Below, piece by piece: positions 8,902-18,292 of a stretch of 52,781 nt of DNA. The notes under the pieces are model-generated. The model worked only from the letters and a program-made list of their open reading frames with translations. It did no database searches and had not been told where the DNA came from. The DNA comes from Candidatus Iainarchaeum sp. (lineage in GTDB: Archaea > Iainarchaeota > Iainarchaeia > Iainarchaeales > UBA10191), in the NCBI GenBank assembly GCA_030649735.1, contig JAUSFL010000040.1:1-52781 (forward strand). Reading direction: 5' to 3'. The first letter of the stretch is position 1. Every line of letters begins with the position of its first letter. The position numbers were made by a program, and so were the translations under genes.

Positions 8902-11900
8902 TCATGGCCTTGTTGGCTGTGCCGGCGGCTTTGGTTCTGGCGGCTGGCTTGGAGGCTGTGCTGGCTGGCTAGGCGCTGCCGGAGCCTGTGGAACGCTGCT
9001 TGCAGCCGGCGCGTCCACTTTCCAGTAAATTTCAGACTTGCTTCCATCATCTGATTCTTTAATGCAGTATTTTCCCTTGTTTTTTACTTCCTCAAGCAAT
9101 TTTTGGATTGTCAAAGGATTTGCCTTTGTTGAAAGATTCACGATTCCGCCGCCATTGCTTGTTTGAATGCCTGCGGCGCTTACTGACTGCTTGTCAGGCA
9201 CAGTGATTATTGCGCTGTCTGATCCGCAAACCAGCTGGAACTCGTAAGTTCTAGTGACTGGCAGGAACAAGTTTGCCTTGAAAGTTCCTGCTGCTCCAGT
9301 GATTAAGCTTCTGACATAAGGGGGTATTTGCCCCGGCCTTAAGTAATTGCATAATGCCTGCTGGCTTTCGTTTTTTGAAGAATTCCAGTAAACCAATGTT
9401 GTTGCAGGAACTTCAGTGCTGTCTTCCTTCAGCCTGTATTCTATTCCTTTATTGGTTGCAGCGTTTGTTCCAGTAATTGCTGCGGTGATTTCTCCCTTTT
9501 GTGTTGGATAATAAGTCAAAGAGCCGCTAGTGAGCTCGAAAACCTTTCCAATCTTTTTGTATTCTTCAGTGAATCCTGTTGAATTGTAAAGCAGGCTTGT
9601 TGGATTGAATTCATTGACTGCCGCGACTTGCGCAATGTTTGCCTTTGCTTCTTTTCCAGTCCCTTCATTGTCATTAAGTATTATAGTTTGCGCAATTCCA
9701 GTGTCGTTTGATTTTACTCTTCCATCAAATCCCACGGCATACCATGCGCTTTTCTGCCTTGTTTTGTCAAATTCTTTTGCTTTCGCGAATTTAATGTCGA
9801 CTTTGTCCTTGTTTTCTGTGGTGCTTTCGCTCCAGTCATAATCCAATACTGCATTGTAGTCTCCGGCTTCTGCAATTTCTTCCGTGCTATCAGAATTAAA
9901 AGTCCAGTTTTCGCTGACTTTTGGAATGTCAGAGTAATTGCTTGAGTAAACTTTGTCAAAGCCCGCCTTTACTGTTGAATAATTGTCTTTCACAAGCAAT
10001 GCGTGGAACTTTATGTTCTCATAATAGAATTTTTTGTTCAATGCATTTGCTCCTTCCCCGTCAACTCTTGCTCCATTGTCCAATACTGTGGCAATGTCTT
10101 CCTCGCTCATTACTGCCTGGTTCCTGACTCCAATCCTGACTGTAATGTTTGCGGTCATGTACTTCAAGAATGCAATGTTGATTTCAGTCATTTTGTCAAT
10201 TTTATCATGGTCAGTATCATTTGGGTCTATTGGTTTAATCCAGCATTTTGTGGCTTTTTCCTTGACGTCATTGCATCTTTCAAGCGTGGGAGCGTCTGTG
10301 GTTGGCTTAGTTGTTGTTGATTCAATGGCTTTTTTCAAGGAATCATGCATTATTTTGAACTCTCCCAAAGTCATTAGATAATAGGAATCCTTTCCCGAAA
10401 CTCCGATTTCAGCGCGAGTTCCTGAATATGTTTCAAGTTCTGTAGTGTTTGACTGGTTGAATTGCAGTAATACATTGTCCCCTAAAGTCTTGGTGTCTGC
10501 CATTGCTTTGAGCAATGTTTGCATTGTGCCAAGTGAAGTGAAAAATGCATTGAATTTATCTGCTTCTTTGGGTTCTTTTAGCGCGCTTGCAATGCTTGCC
10601 TCTGCTGCTTTCAAAGAATCGTCCAATTTTGTTATTTCATCATTAGTCAAGCTTCTGGTTAGGATTGTTTTTGAAGAGTCATTGTCAAGGAAGAAAACTA
10701 AGGCAGAGAACTTGTCTTTGCTTGCGGCATCTGGCTTGCTTCCATCGCTGATTTTGACCTGCTTTGTCAAGAACCTGTAAATTTCAGAGGCTTTCCTGAA
10801 ATTATTGTTTGCTTTGAAGGCTTCATCAGTGATTGTATAGTCTTTCTTGTCTATTGTGAACTCTGTGCTGTTCTTTGCCGCGTCAACCAGTGGCTTTACT
10901 TCTTTTGCCTTAAGCAATGATTCAATAGTGAATTGCGCTGCATCACAGTATGTCGCATCGCAAGTGCTTTTGCTAATGCTCTCAAACTTCCAGTCAAGGA
11001 GTATTTTTGGGACTGCTTCTGGGCCTTGCTTGCAGCCTTGCACTGCATAGTTTACTGTCCCAGTGTCCGGAGGCAAAGGCTGGCCTATTCCTTTAGAGAC
11101 ATTAAAATTGTAAGGAATGTTCACTTTTTTCTTTGCAGTAAATTCCAAAGTGCTAGTGCCTGACGGCTTTTTTCCGACAAAGCTTGTGAGCGTTGCAGTA
11201 ATGTTACCTTTTATTTGGACTGACTGGCCAGTGGCCAAATTTGCCCTGTTCACTGTTACTGTGACATTATGGCCATCGCCCGATACTTGCGCGCTGATTA
11301 TCACTCCGTTTCCAAAGTCTGTTTTGTCAAGCTGCAGTTCTGAAAGCTTGTCTAATGTAGAGCATGTTTGGTCGCTGATGCTTAAGACTTTCTGGATTTT
11401 TTCCGTAATTGGGTCGTAAGTTTTTATGTCAGTGCCGCCAAACCACTTGTCATCCAGATTTCCGTTCAAAACATCATTAATGCATTTTTGCAAGTCGTCA
11501 AGCTTCGGGTTTCCGCTGGTCAAAGCGTCAGCCATTTCTCCAATGCGCCACAAGTCTTCCAAGGTCACTTCAAAAGGCTTCATTTGCTGCATTCCAGTGG
11601 TGTCAATGAACCTGACGCTTAGCGTGGCTCTTGTTTGAACCCTGTATTGCCCCATGTTTGACCAATACCTTAATGCGCCGATTTGCTGGAATGTTTTTCC
11701 AGTCTTGTCTATTTCTGGCGCTTGCCTGTACCTGAAGTCTCGTTCCATTTCAAAGTCCAAGACCTGCCTTGTTCCGCCATTCAGTCCAGAGCCTGCCTGT
11801 GTAGTAATGCCCAGAATTCTTGCAGTGCCTGCCATTCCGACTTGAGGGCTTCCGCCGATTCTTTCTTCCAGGCGGTCTGACATTTCGCTTAATGAAATTG

Positions 11901-14900
11901 TGTCTGCGCTTTCATTCAATTTTACTCCAATGTCCCAGCAGTTGTTGTAAATTTTTCCTTTAACAGGCTTTCCTATAAAGTCATTGAATTCAAACTTTGT
12001 CCTGTCAATTCCAATGCAGTCCCTGACCACATCAGCCGCTGATTGTATTGTGAACAAAAAGCTTGACAGTTCTTGCATGCTTTCTTGGCTGCCTTGAATT
12101 CTTCCGCTAAAGGTTGCTGTGTATCTTCCAACCCTATATCCTGCCTGAACTGTTATGTTCTTTTTTTCTCCAGACTTTAATGAAAAGCTTGATTGGTCAA
12201 CCTGCAGTGCTGAATCGGCTTCTGCCTCAAGCTCTATTGATTGCGCGCAAGTGTTTGTTATGCGGACTGTTGCGCTGCTTTGGCCCCATGCCATTTGATT
12301 GTAAGGCGATTGGCCGTAATTGTTCTGGTACTGATTATAGTATGGAGTGCTTGTGCTTCCATAATTCTGCGTATAAGGGTCTAGGTAAGGGCTTCTGTAC
12401 TGCGTGTCTGGATTGTACTGTGAATAGTAAGGGTTTGTGACTGCAGTTCCAGTAGTGTAAGGGCTGTTATTGTTGTATTGGTTGTATCCAGTTCCATAAA
12501 GGTTTGAGCTATTGTTGTATCCTGTTCCATAAGGGTTTGTTGAATCAACCAAGCCCACATTTCCAGTGTTTGGCACAATGTAGCTTGGAGTTGCTGTGCT
12601 GCTTTGGCTTGAAAAGTTTCCAGTGTTTGGCACAATGTATGATGGCTGGTTTCCCATTCCCCAGCTGTTGAATGGAGAATAGCTTGAGTTATAATTTCCA
12701 AGGCCTGTTCCGTAAGGGGTTGTTTGCAGGCTTGTGGTTGAAGCCGCGAATTTCACGCATTTTGTCAAGTCATTGACTGAAGCCGAGATTTTGATTTCTT
12801 GCTGTAATTCCTGGTCGCCATTCTTTGTCTTGTTCACTGCCTTGATTATGATTTTTGGAGTGCTTGCGCCTGCATCAATCTCTAATGGGTTGAATGTCAA
12901 AGTCATTTGGGTTTCTGACTTTTTTGGAATCAATGGCGCGACATCCCTGAACTGGTTTGACAGTTCAGGATCCTTGCTTTCAGGCAGTCCAGTGCTAAGC
13001 TTGAATTTTCCGATTTCTGACTGGTTTGCAAGCACGATTTTTGCCTGCAAATTGCTTAATTCAATGTCTTGCTCGTTGATTTTGCAAGTGTTCTTTAAAG
13101 TCAATTCAATGCTTTTTGCGTCATTGCTCGTGAAAATCTTCCATTCCGCGGGGTCAACTGTCAGGCAGTCTGTTGAATCAACTTCTTCCCCAAAACCCAC
13201 TGTAATAAACACTGGAACTCTTGCAACCCACATGCTGTAGTTCGGGTTTTCCACGGTAATGTCAATTGTTCCCTTGAATGTTGTCGGCTGCTGGATTGTC
13301 TTTCCCTTGTCTGTAATTTTCATTTTCACTAAAAATCCCGCGTTTCCGTCCCTTTCAAGCGTTATTCCTTCCTTTCCAGTCTCTGTCTCAAAACCGTCTG
13401 TTTGCGTGCTGTCAAGCGCAAAGGCAACATGCCCGTCCATTTTCGGGAACTCTATTTTTTTCACCATTAATGCAATTGGCGAAGAATTGATTATTTCCAA
13501 AGTCCTTTGCTTTTCTGAAGCCTCATTAATCACCAAGGTTTCCCTCAATTCTGAAGGATTGAACAATAGAATGTTTTCGCTGATTGTGACTTCTTTTGTG
13601 AAAGCCGCAAAGCCCTGCTTTTTCACTTCAATCAAAAGCTTTGCGTTGTTTGGCGGATTGTTCAGGCTGTACTGCGCAATGCCCTTGCTGTCTGTTATTG
13701 TGCTGTAAATCAAGTTTCCATTAAGCACAAAGTTCACTACTGCCCCTGGAATCGGGTTTGCCGAATTATTGTCCGAAGAAATTTCAGTCGCTTTCACAAG
13801 CAAGTTGTTTATAATGTAAGGAACGACTGTTTTTGGAATCAATTCAGCATTCAATTGCCTTGCAGGCTGAATGTCAAGCACTATTTCCTTTGCCTGAAGT
13901 TTTTCGCTTCCACTAGAAAGCTCTAAAATCAATTTTGTGGCGCCTTCGCCTTGCGTTTGGAATTCAACCCACCCTGAAACAACAGTTCCGCCGCTCAAGT
14001 TTCCCAAATTCACCTGCAGTTCGTTCCCTGAAGCAGTGCCGAAAGTCTTAATGCTGTAGTTTTGCAACGCGATTGCAGAGTCAGGATTTGAAATTTTCAG
14101 CATTGCGTTTGGCTTGTCAGAACTGCCCCTGTATGTTGTGCTGAAGTAAAGCCTGTAAGTTGTCGAAATTTTTGCGGAAAACTCGTCAAACAATGCCGTC
14201 TCTTCGCCTGTCGTCAAGTCTGTTATTTTGAAAATATTGCAGAAATTGTCAGAGCATAAAGTGCTTGGCCCGATGCTGAATTGGATGTTTTTTGTTTCAG
14301 CATACAATGACTGCTTGCCTGAAGAGCTTTCAGCGCTTCCTAAAACATCGTCTTTTGGAGAGCGCAAGTAGCCAGTGCTTTTTCCCCAAGCCCTGTGGCG
14401 CAATTCAACAGTCTTTCCCTTCTCTGAAGTTTCTCGAGTGTAAACTTCTGCCTCAATTTCATAAACTCCTTCCTTTCCGTTAGGTATGATAATGTTTGCC
14501 CATTTTGATTCTGACTGCGTCAAATTCTGCACGTCAGTCGCATAACCGTTTGGCGGATTGTAAGTCTTTCCTTTTACGATTGTTGCCTTTCCGCCCGCCT
14601 TGACTCCTTTAATGTAAATTGGGTCTGCTTCCACTTGCGTTGTTTCAGAACTGTCTGCAATTTCAGGCAGTCCAGTCCTTAAATGCGCTCCGATTTCAGA
14701 ATACTCCGAGCCTTGCGGCACTTTAAGCAAAAACTTTGCAGTGTATTTTTGTCCAGGGTTCAAAGAGTCTTGCAATTTTTCATCGCCCAAAAACAACGCG
14801 CTTCCCCCAACTGGCTCGAGCCTGAATGTTGGAATGTCCTTTGCCAATTGCACTTGCTTTTCAAAAGTAATGTCTTTTGCCATTTGGATTGGAATAGTAT

Positions 14901-16620
14901 AGTATGGCAAAAAATCCTGTCCTGAAGCCTGCAAGTATACTGTCTTGTCAGCTCGGACTTGAATGCTTGCCTTTCCATCAGTTCCCGCAGTCAATTCCTG
15001 GATTTTCTGGCCTGTTGAATTGTCAACAACAGCAATTGCCGCATTAGGCACTGGATTGCTGTCTTCATCAATTGCCGTGAAGTCTATTGTTCCAGAGCCT
15101 ATTGGAATTGTCAAAGTGAGCTGGTTTTCCTGCCTTGCAATGACGCTCACGTTAGGCTGGACTTTCTCGCCAAAGCCAGTCTTTAATGCCTTTATTATAT
15201 AAGTGCCTTCAGTAAGCCTGTCAAAAACAACAATGCCGTTGTTTCCAGTTGTTTTTTCATCAATTGTCGAGGCATCGCTTGACTTCAAAAGCTTTACTTT
15301 CGCTTGCTCTATAGCAAAGCCTTTCTCGTCAATTACTTTTACTGCCAGCGTGTTTGAGTTTTGCGCTGTTGCAGGAGTAAGGCTGACGCGCGTGTCTGCA
15401 GTGCTGATTGAAACCGCAACTCCAGTCATTTTCAAGAATGCCGGGTGGTCAATGCTTGCGGTGAATTGAACGTTTTCCGCAACCTTGAATTCTGCTTTTC
15501 CCTGCGCGTCAGAAAATTTTGAGCTTCCAAAAGCAGTTGTTCCCTTGAACAAGTCAATTTTTGCGTTTTCCACTGGAACTCCAGTGCTTGCGTCAAGAAT
15601 CAAGAAATTAATGCTTCCAATGCTGGTTTTTTGCATTATAATGTTGAAAGTTGTTGTTTCATTCTCTTTCACTTGCTGCGCCGCTGTTGCTTCGGCATAG
15701 TATTCTCCAGAATCGTCAGTCGCCTGCGCCTTGTAGTTTCCGATTGGAATGTTTTCAATCAATACGCTTCCAGTAGTGCCTGTAAAGCTTAAAGCGCTGT
15801 TGAAAGTGTCGCTTGCAGAAGCCGCCAATAACTGCACTTTCTTTCCAGCCAATGCCTTTCCATCAGAGTCTTTGACTGAAACCAATGCCTTTCCAACTCT
15901 TGCATTTGCCGCGCTCAAGTTAATCTGCAGGCTTTCAGTTGCGGGATCCAGTGAAATTTTGTCTCCGGTGATTCCTTGAGGGAATTGCACGTTCAAGTAG
16001 CCGCAGTCTTTTGGGATTGCGTCCAATAAAATTTGGCCATTGCTTGAAGGCTTTGTAACATTGTATTCTGCGCTGGAGCAGGAAAAGCTTAAAGTCAAAG
16101 TCCTGGTCTGGTCATAAAGCTTTCCTTCAGAATCAAAAAGCTTTATTGTACGAGCGTATACTTTGCTTATTTCAGAAAGGGCAAAATCCAGGCTTTCGCT
16201 GGAATTTTTTGGAGTGAATTTTTTTTCTATTGCAGTGTAATTGTCGCTTCTTCCAAGCCGCAATGTTATTTCAATTCCGGTCGGAACATTAATTGTGGTT
16301 CCGCCGCTTGCAGAAGTTTTCACCATGGGCTCGCTCAAGCTTTCATAAGTAATTGTAAAGCTTTCGCCGGAAATCCTTTGCTCGTTTGACGTCAAATAAA
16401 TTGTAACTGCAGACATTGGCTGCAGCAATGGCGCAAGCGCAAAAAACCACAATAATCCAATCGCAACAAGGCACAAGAGCAAGAACAATGGAAAGCTCGG
16501 AATGTTGTTTGCCTCAACAGCGTCAACTACCTTGTATACTGGAATTCCGTGCTTGTCAAGCCAGTCAAGCATTGCGTAGTATTTGTCTTCAATCCCTGTG
16601 TAAAATCCCACCAAAATCAC
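8902..16620 (-). CDS. Giant membrane-anchored multidomain surface protein B with Tyr/Asn/Gly-rich insert
   Basis: This 2572-aa paralogue of A and C has the cytoplasmic signature (residues 1-43, GIEDKYYAMLDWLDKHGIPVY, then IPSF), one membrane helix (about 44-66) and carboxypeptidase-regulatory-like modules to about residue 600. These are followed by the shared region containing SKWANI and the CX4C module (CSDNFC, about 788), and Cys-Cys Ig-like modules (CLTVDPAEW...NTC). The module from CVKFAASTTS to ITNTC is interrupted by a roughly 150-residue Tyr/Asn/Gly/Ser/Pro-rich segment (about 1298-1447). Further on are a CIGIDRTKFEFN...NNC module, AVPKILLDW (about 1866) with CDAAQFTIESL, and NIKFHALLVKDNYS matching protein A. 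The C-terminus is Pro/Gln/Ala-rich (PPSQPPEPKPPAQP), like a wall-spanning or flexible tail. The start is GTG at 16620; no strong Shine-Dalgarno is visible. A 156-base gap upstream contains TATA-like elements, so B may have its own promoter. Function is unknown; surface adhesin or scaffold is inference. Confidence 0.85.
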   Translation of the reverse strand: MILVGFYTGIEDKYYAMLDWLDKHGIPVYKVVDAVEANNIPSFPLFLLLCLVAIGLLWFFALAPLLQPMSAVTIYLTSNEQRISGESFTITYESLSEPMVKTSASGGTTINVPTGIEITLRLGRSDNYTAIEKKFTPKNSSESLDFALSEISKVYARTIKLFDSEGKLYDQTRTLTLSFSCSSAEYNVTKPSSNGQILLDAIPKDCGYLNVQFPQGITGDKISLDPATESLQINLSAANARVGKALVSVKDSDGKALAGKKVQLLAASASDTFNSALSFTGTTGSVLIENIPIGNYKAQATDDSGEYYAEATAAQQVKENETTTFNIIMQKTSIGSINFLILDASTGVPVENAKIDLFKGTTAFGSSKFSDAQGKAEFKVAENVQFTASIDHPAFLKMTGVAVSISTADTRVSLTPATAQNSNTLAVKVIDEKGFAIEQAKVKLLKSSDASTIDEKTTGNNGIVVFDRLTEGTYIIKALKTGFGEKVQPNVSVIARQENQLTLTIPIGSGTIDFTAIDEDSNPVPNAAIAVVDNSTGQKIQELTAGTDGKASIQVRADKTVYLQASGQDFLPYYTIPIQMAKDITFEKQVQLAKDIPTFRLEPVGGSALFLGDEKLQDSLNPGQKYTAKFLLKVPQGSEYSEIGAHLRTGLPEIADSSETTQVEADPIYIKGVKAGGKATIVKGKTYNPPNGYATDVQNLTQSESKWANIIIPNGKEGVYEIEAEVYTRETSEKGKTVELRHRAWGKSTGYLRSPKDDVLGSAESSSGKQSLYAETKNIQFSIGPSTLCSDNFCNIFKITDLTTGEETALFDEFSAKISTTYRLYFSTTYRGSSDKPNAMLKISNPDSAIALQNYSIKTFGTASGNELQVNLGNLSGGTVVSGWVEFQTQGEGATKLILELSSGSEKLQAKEIVLDIQPARQLNAELIPKTVVPYIINNLLVKATEISSDNNSANPIPGAVVNFVLNGNLIYSTITDSKGIAQYSLNNPPNNAKLLIEVKKQGFAAFTKEVTISENILLFNPSELRETLVINEASEKQRTLEIINSSPIALMVKKIEFPKMDGHVAFALDSTQTDGFETETGKEGITLERDGNAGFLVKMKITDKGKTIQQPTTFKGTIDITVENPNYSMWVARVPVFITVGFGEEVDSTDCLTVDPAEWKIFTSNDAKSIELTLKNTCKINEQDIELSNLQAKIVLANQSEIGKFKLSTGLPESKDPELSNQFRDVAPLIPKKSETQMTLTFNPLEIDAGASTPKIIIKAVNKTKNGDQELQQEIKISASVNDLTKCVKFAASTTSLQTTPYGTGLGNYNSSYSPFNSWGMGNQPSYIVPNTGNFSSQSSTATPSYIVPNTGNVGLVDSTNPYGTGYNNSSNLYGTGYNQYNNNSPYTTGTAVTNPYYSQYNPDTQYRSPYLDPYTQNYGSTSTPYYNQYQNNYGQSPYNQMAWGQSSATVRITNTCAQSIELEAEADSALQVDQSSFSLKSGEKKNITVQAGYRVGRYTATFSGRIQGSQESMQELSSFLFTIQSAADVVRDCIGIDRTKFEFNDFIGKPVKGKIYNNCWDIGVKLNESADTISLSEMSDRLEERIGGSPQVGMAGTARILGITTQAGSGLNGGTRQVLDFEMERDFRYRQAPEIDKTGKTFQQIGALRYWSNMGQYRVQTRATLSVRFIDTTGMQQMKPFEVTLEDLWRIGEMADALTSGNPKLDDLQKCINDVLNGNLDDKWFGGTDIKTYDPITEKIQKVLSISDQTCSTLDKLSELQLDKTDFGNGVIISAQVSGDGHNVTVTVNRANLATGQSVQIKGNITATLTSFVGKKPSGTSTLEFTAKKKVNIPYNFNVSKGIGQPLPPDTGTVNYAVQGCKQGPEAVPKILLDWKFESISKSTCDATYCDAAQFTIESLLKAKEVKPLVDAAKNSTEFTIDKKDYTITDEAFKANNNFRKASEIYRFLTKQVKISDGSKPDAASKDKFSALVFFLDNDSSKTILTRSLTNDEITKLDDSLKAAEASIASALKEPKEADKFNAFFTSLGTMQTLLKAMADTKTLGDNVLLQFNQSNTTELETYSGTRAEIGVSGKDSYYLMTLGEFKIMHDSLKKAIESTTTKPTTDAPTLERCNDVKEKATKCWIKPIDPNDTDHDKIDKMTEINIAFLKYMTANITVRIGVRNQAVMSEEDIATVLDNGARVDGEGANALNKKFYYENIKFHALLVKDNYSTVKAGFDKVYSSNYSDIPKVSENWTFNSDSTEEIAEAGDYNAVLDYDWSESTTENKDKVDIKFAKAKEFDKTRQKSAWYAVGFDGRVKSNDTGIAQTIILNDNEGTGKEAKANIAQVAAVNEFNPTSLLYNSTGFTEEYKKIGKVFELTSGSLTYYPTQKGEITAAITGTNAATNKGIEYRLKEDSTEVPATTLVYWNSSKNESQQALCNYLRPGQIPPYVRSLITGAAGTFKANLFLPVTRTYEFQLVCGSDSAIITVPDKQSVSAAGIQTSNGGGIVNLSTKANPLTIQKLLEEVKNKGKYCIKESDDGSKSEIYWKVDAPAASSVPQAPAAPSQPAQPPSQPPEPKPPAQPTRP
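12280..12725 (-). repeat. Tyr/Asn/Gly/Ser-rich low-complexity insert in giant protein B
   Basis: This is an in-frame segment of about 150 codons inside protein B, rich in Tyr, Asn, Gly, Ser, Gln and Pro, with repeated YGTGYN and SYIVPNTGN units. It interrupts a Cys-Cys beta module whose two halves (CVKFAASTTSLQ and ATVRITNTC) still fit together. The composition resembles prion-like, phase-separating or amyloid-like linkers. A comparable insert lies at the same place in paralogue C. Confidence 0.8.
12560..12639 (-). repeat. 23-bp direct repeat within the low-complexity insert
   Basis: An identical 23-base word beginning TTTCCAGTGTTTGGCACA occurs at 12560-12582 and again at 12617-12639, 57 bases (19 codons) apart and in frame. 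It encodes the repeated SYIVPNTGN unit. Loss or gain of one unit by slippage would keep the reading frame. Confidence 0.85.
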
Positions 16621-16776
16621 TTCTTAATCTAACTCAATTAACACTTACTTTTTTGTTGCATTCAGTATAAAAAACAATTTTTCCCATTTAAAAAACCAGA
16701 TGCCGGCTTTCTTGCTAATAGAAACTATTCCATTCTTTAAAAATGTTAGCATCTTTTATAAAAATTCATGAAGACT
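16621..16776 (-). promoter_or_regulatory. AT-rich intergenic region with candidate promoters for giant protein B
   Basis: This 156-base gap is the longest in the minus-strand cassette. Read on the minus strand it holds TATA-like elements: TTTTTATAAAAG (about 16752-16764), GGTTTTTTAAATG (16685-16697) and TTTTTTATAC (16664-16675). The second would place transcription start near 16660, giving a leader of about 40 bases before the GTG at 16620. T-rich runs could also end transcripts of the upstream gene. I see no hairpin or riboswitch-like structure and no convincing ORF. Confidence 0.45.
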
Positions 16777-18252
16777 TCAGCCGTTCTCGCAAGAGTAAGT
16801 TTCATCACCGGGCATTGGGAGAACGCCTCCAGAGGAAGCGATAACTGAATTGCATTTTGCAAGCGTTGCCTGGCTTGCTGTCGAGTAACTGTCGCTGATT
16901 TTTATTTTGTAAACTTTGTCGCTTCCCCTTGCCTGGTTTACCTTGAATTGCGACAAGGTTTCGTTAAATATTAAAATCACTTCAATTCCTGAAGACCGGA
17001 CGCAAATTCCCTTGCCAGTGTCCTGGCTGTTTGCGATGAAAATTTCCTTTGTTTCAATTGTTTTGGTTCCGCCTTTGACAATGCTTCCTGCGGGAATTCC
17101 ATCAGGCCATAACTTCAGGCCGTCGGTTGGGGTTGGATCTATTGAATCGCTGTTTTCAACATGGAATGTTGTTGCCCCAGTCGCTGTTATGTACTGCCTT
17201 AACGCGTTTGCCATTTCATTAGAGCTTCCAGTATTGTATGTTGCAGGGCACGCGCTTGCCGGACTGCAATTTAATGCCACTTCTTCAAGCGAGTGGCTTG
17301 CTGCTGCCGCTCCTTTGGTGTTGGGGCATAAGTATCCTTTTCCATCAGGGCCTGGAAAATTGCTTTGGTTGATTGCAATTCCTTGGCTGTTTGGGCTTTG
17401 CCTGATTGAGCAGTCTGAATCGCACATTCCAAGCCCGATTTCGTTGAATTGGTTTGAGCTTGCAAAAACGTTTTCGTTCGCGATTTTTTTCGCTTTCCAA
17501 AGCGCCTTGAAAATCCTTAAAGGCGCGTAAATCCTGAGGTTTCCTTTTGGAAGGATTGGCTGTTTTATCACGCGGCCTGTTGCCTGGCTTTTCACGACAA
17601 TTTGCGGAAGCTGATTGTATTGCTGTGGAGTAAGGCTAGTCAAATTCAAGTTTATGTAGAACGTTCCTATGTCGCAGCTTGAATCACTGCATTTGATTGG
17701 CTCAAGCAAAGTGTTGTTTGCAATTCCAGCATCAGCCATTACTTTTATTGCTGTCTTGAATTTTGAAGTGTCGTTTGGATTGTCTTCATTAATGACCAAT
17801 TGAACGTCATATCCCTTGAAAGCGTAAGTTCCAGAGCCCCTGGAGATTATTCCAACCAAGTAATCAGACATTGCATTGGCAAACTGTTCTGTGGAAGTTG
17901 TTGTCGCGCCATCAGCGCTTTGAATTTCCTTGCCCCCAAGCTCTGCTTTTGCAAAGTCCGAGACCATTTGGTTCCAGTTTGATGCGGAAGTCCTGTCCAT
18001 TACGTAAAATTCGTTGGTTGGGTCTGTAATCCATTTTTCAAACTGGTACCTGACTCCAATATTGAATAACTGCAATGCGTCAGCGCGCGCCAAGTCCGCA
18101 ATGTTTTGCATTTCAGTCTGCTCGTCAATTGTTTCAATTGTCTGTGAGGAATTCCTTTCAGACTCAATCATGCTTTGAACAAGCACGAAAGCCAAAGTAA
18201 TAAGCACAAAGCTGACTAAAGCAGTGAATAAAGTGAAGCCTTTGGAATCCAT
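16777..18252 (-). CDS. Large prepilin-like secreted protein (class III signal peptide)
   Basis: With the ATG at 18252 the protein has 491 aa and begins MDSKGFTLFTALVSF. This is a five-residue leader, a Gly processing site and a hydrophobic helix of about 20 residues, as in type IV prepilins; the GFTL form is closest to the bacterial pilin signature. The conserved Glu at position +5 of bacterial pilins is Thr here. After the helix come a charged helix (ESERNSSQTIETIDEQ) and a large globular part with cysteines (CDSDCS; CSPASACP). At about 490 aa it is far larger than a typical major pilin, so it may be a minor or tip pilin. A TTG nine bases upstream (18261) is an alternative start, but the ATG gives the usual short leader. 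It lies 31-40 bases after giant C and before giant B. Processing by a prepilin peptidase is inferred. Confidence 0.75.
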   Translation of the reverse strand: MDSKGFTLFTALVSFVLITLAFVLVQSMIESERNSSQTIETIDEQTEMQNIADLARADALQLFNIGVRYQFEKWITDPTNEFYVMDRTSASNWNQMVSDFAKAELGGKEIQSADGATTTSTEQFANAMSDYLVGIISRGSGTYAFKGYDVQLVINEDNPNDTSKFKTAIKVMADAGIANNTLLEPIKCSDSSCDIGTFYINLNLTSLTPQQYNQLPQIVVKSQATGRVIKQPILPKGNLRIYAPLRIFKALWKAKKIANENVFASSNQFNEIGLGMCDSDCSIRQSPNSQGIAINQSNFPGPDGKGYLCPNTKGAAAASHSLEEVALNCSPASACPATYNTGSSNEMANALRQYITATGATTFHVENSDSIDPTPTDGLKLWPDGIPAGSIVKGGTKTIETKEIFIANSQDTGKGICVRSSGIEVILIFNETLSQFKVNQARGSDKVYKIKISDSYSTASQATLAKCNSVIASSGGVLPMPGDETYSCENG

Positions 18253-18292
18253 TAAACTCAAGAATTAGTGAAGGCAAAACAACTATTTAATC

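Noticed and set aside
12280-12725. Repeated words that at first look like a CRISPR or satellite array
   Set aside because: Repeats are in coding frame, unequal in length and spacing, and encode a low-complexity protein segment; no regular spacer pattern exists.
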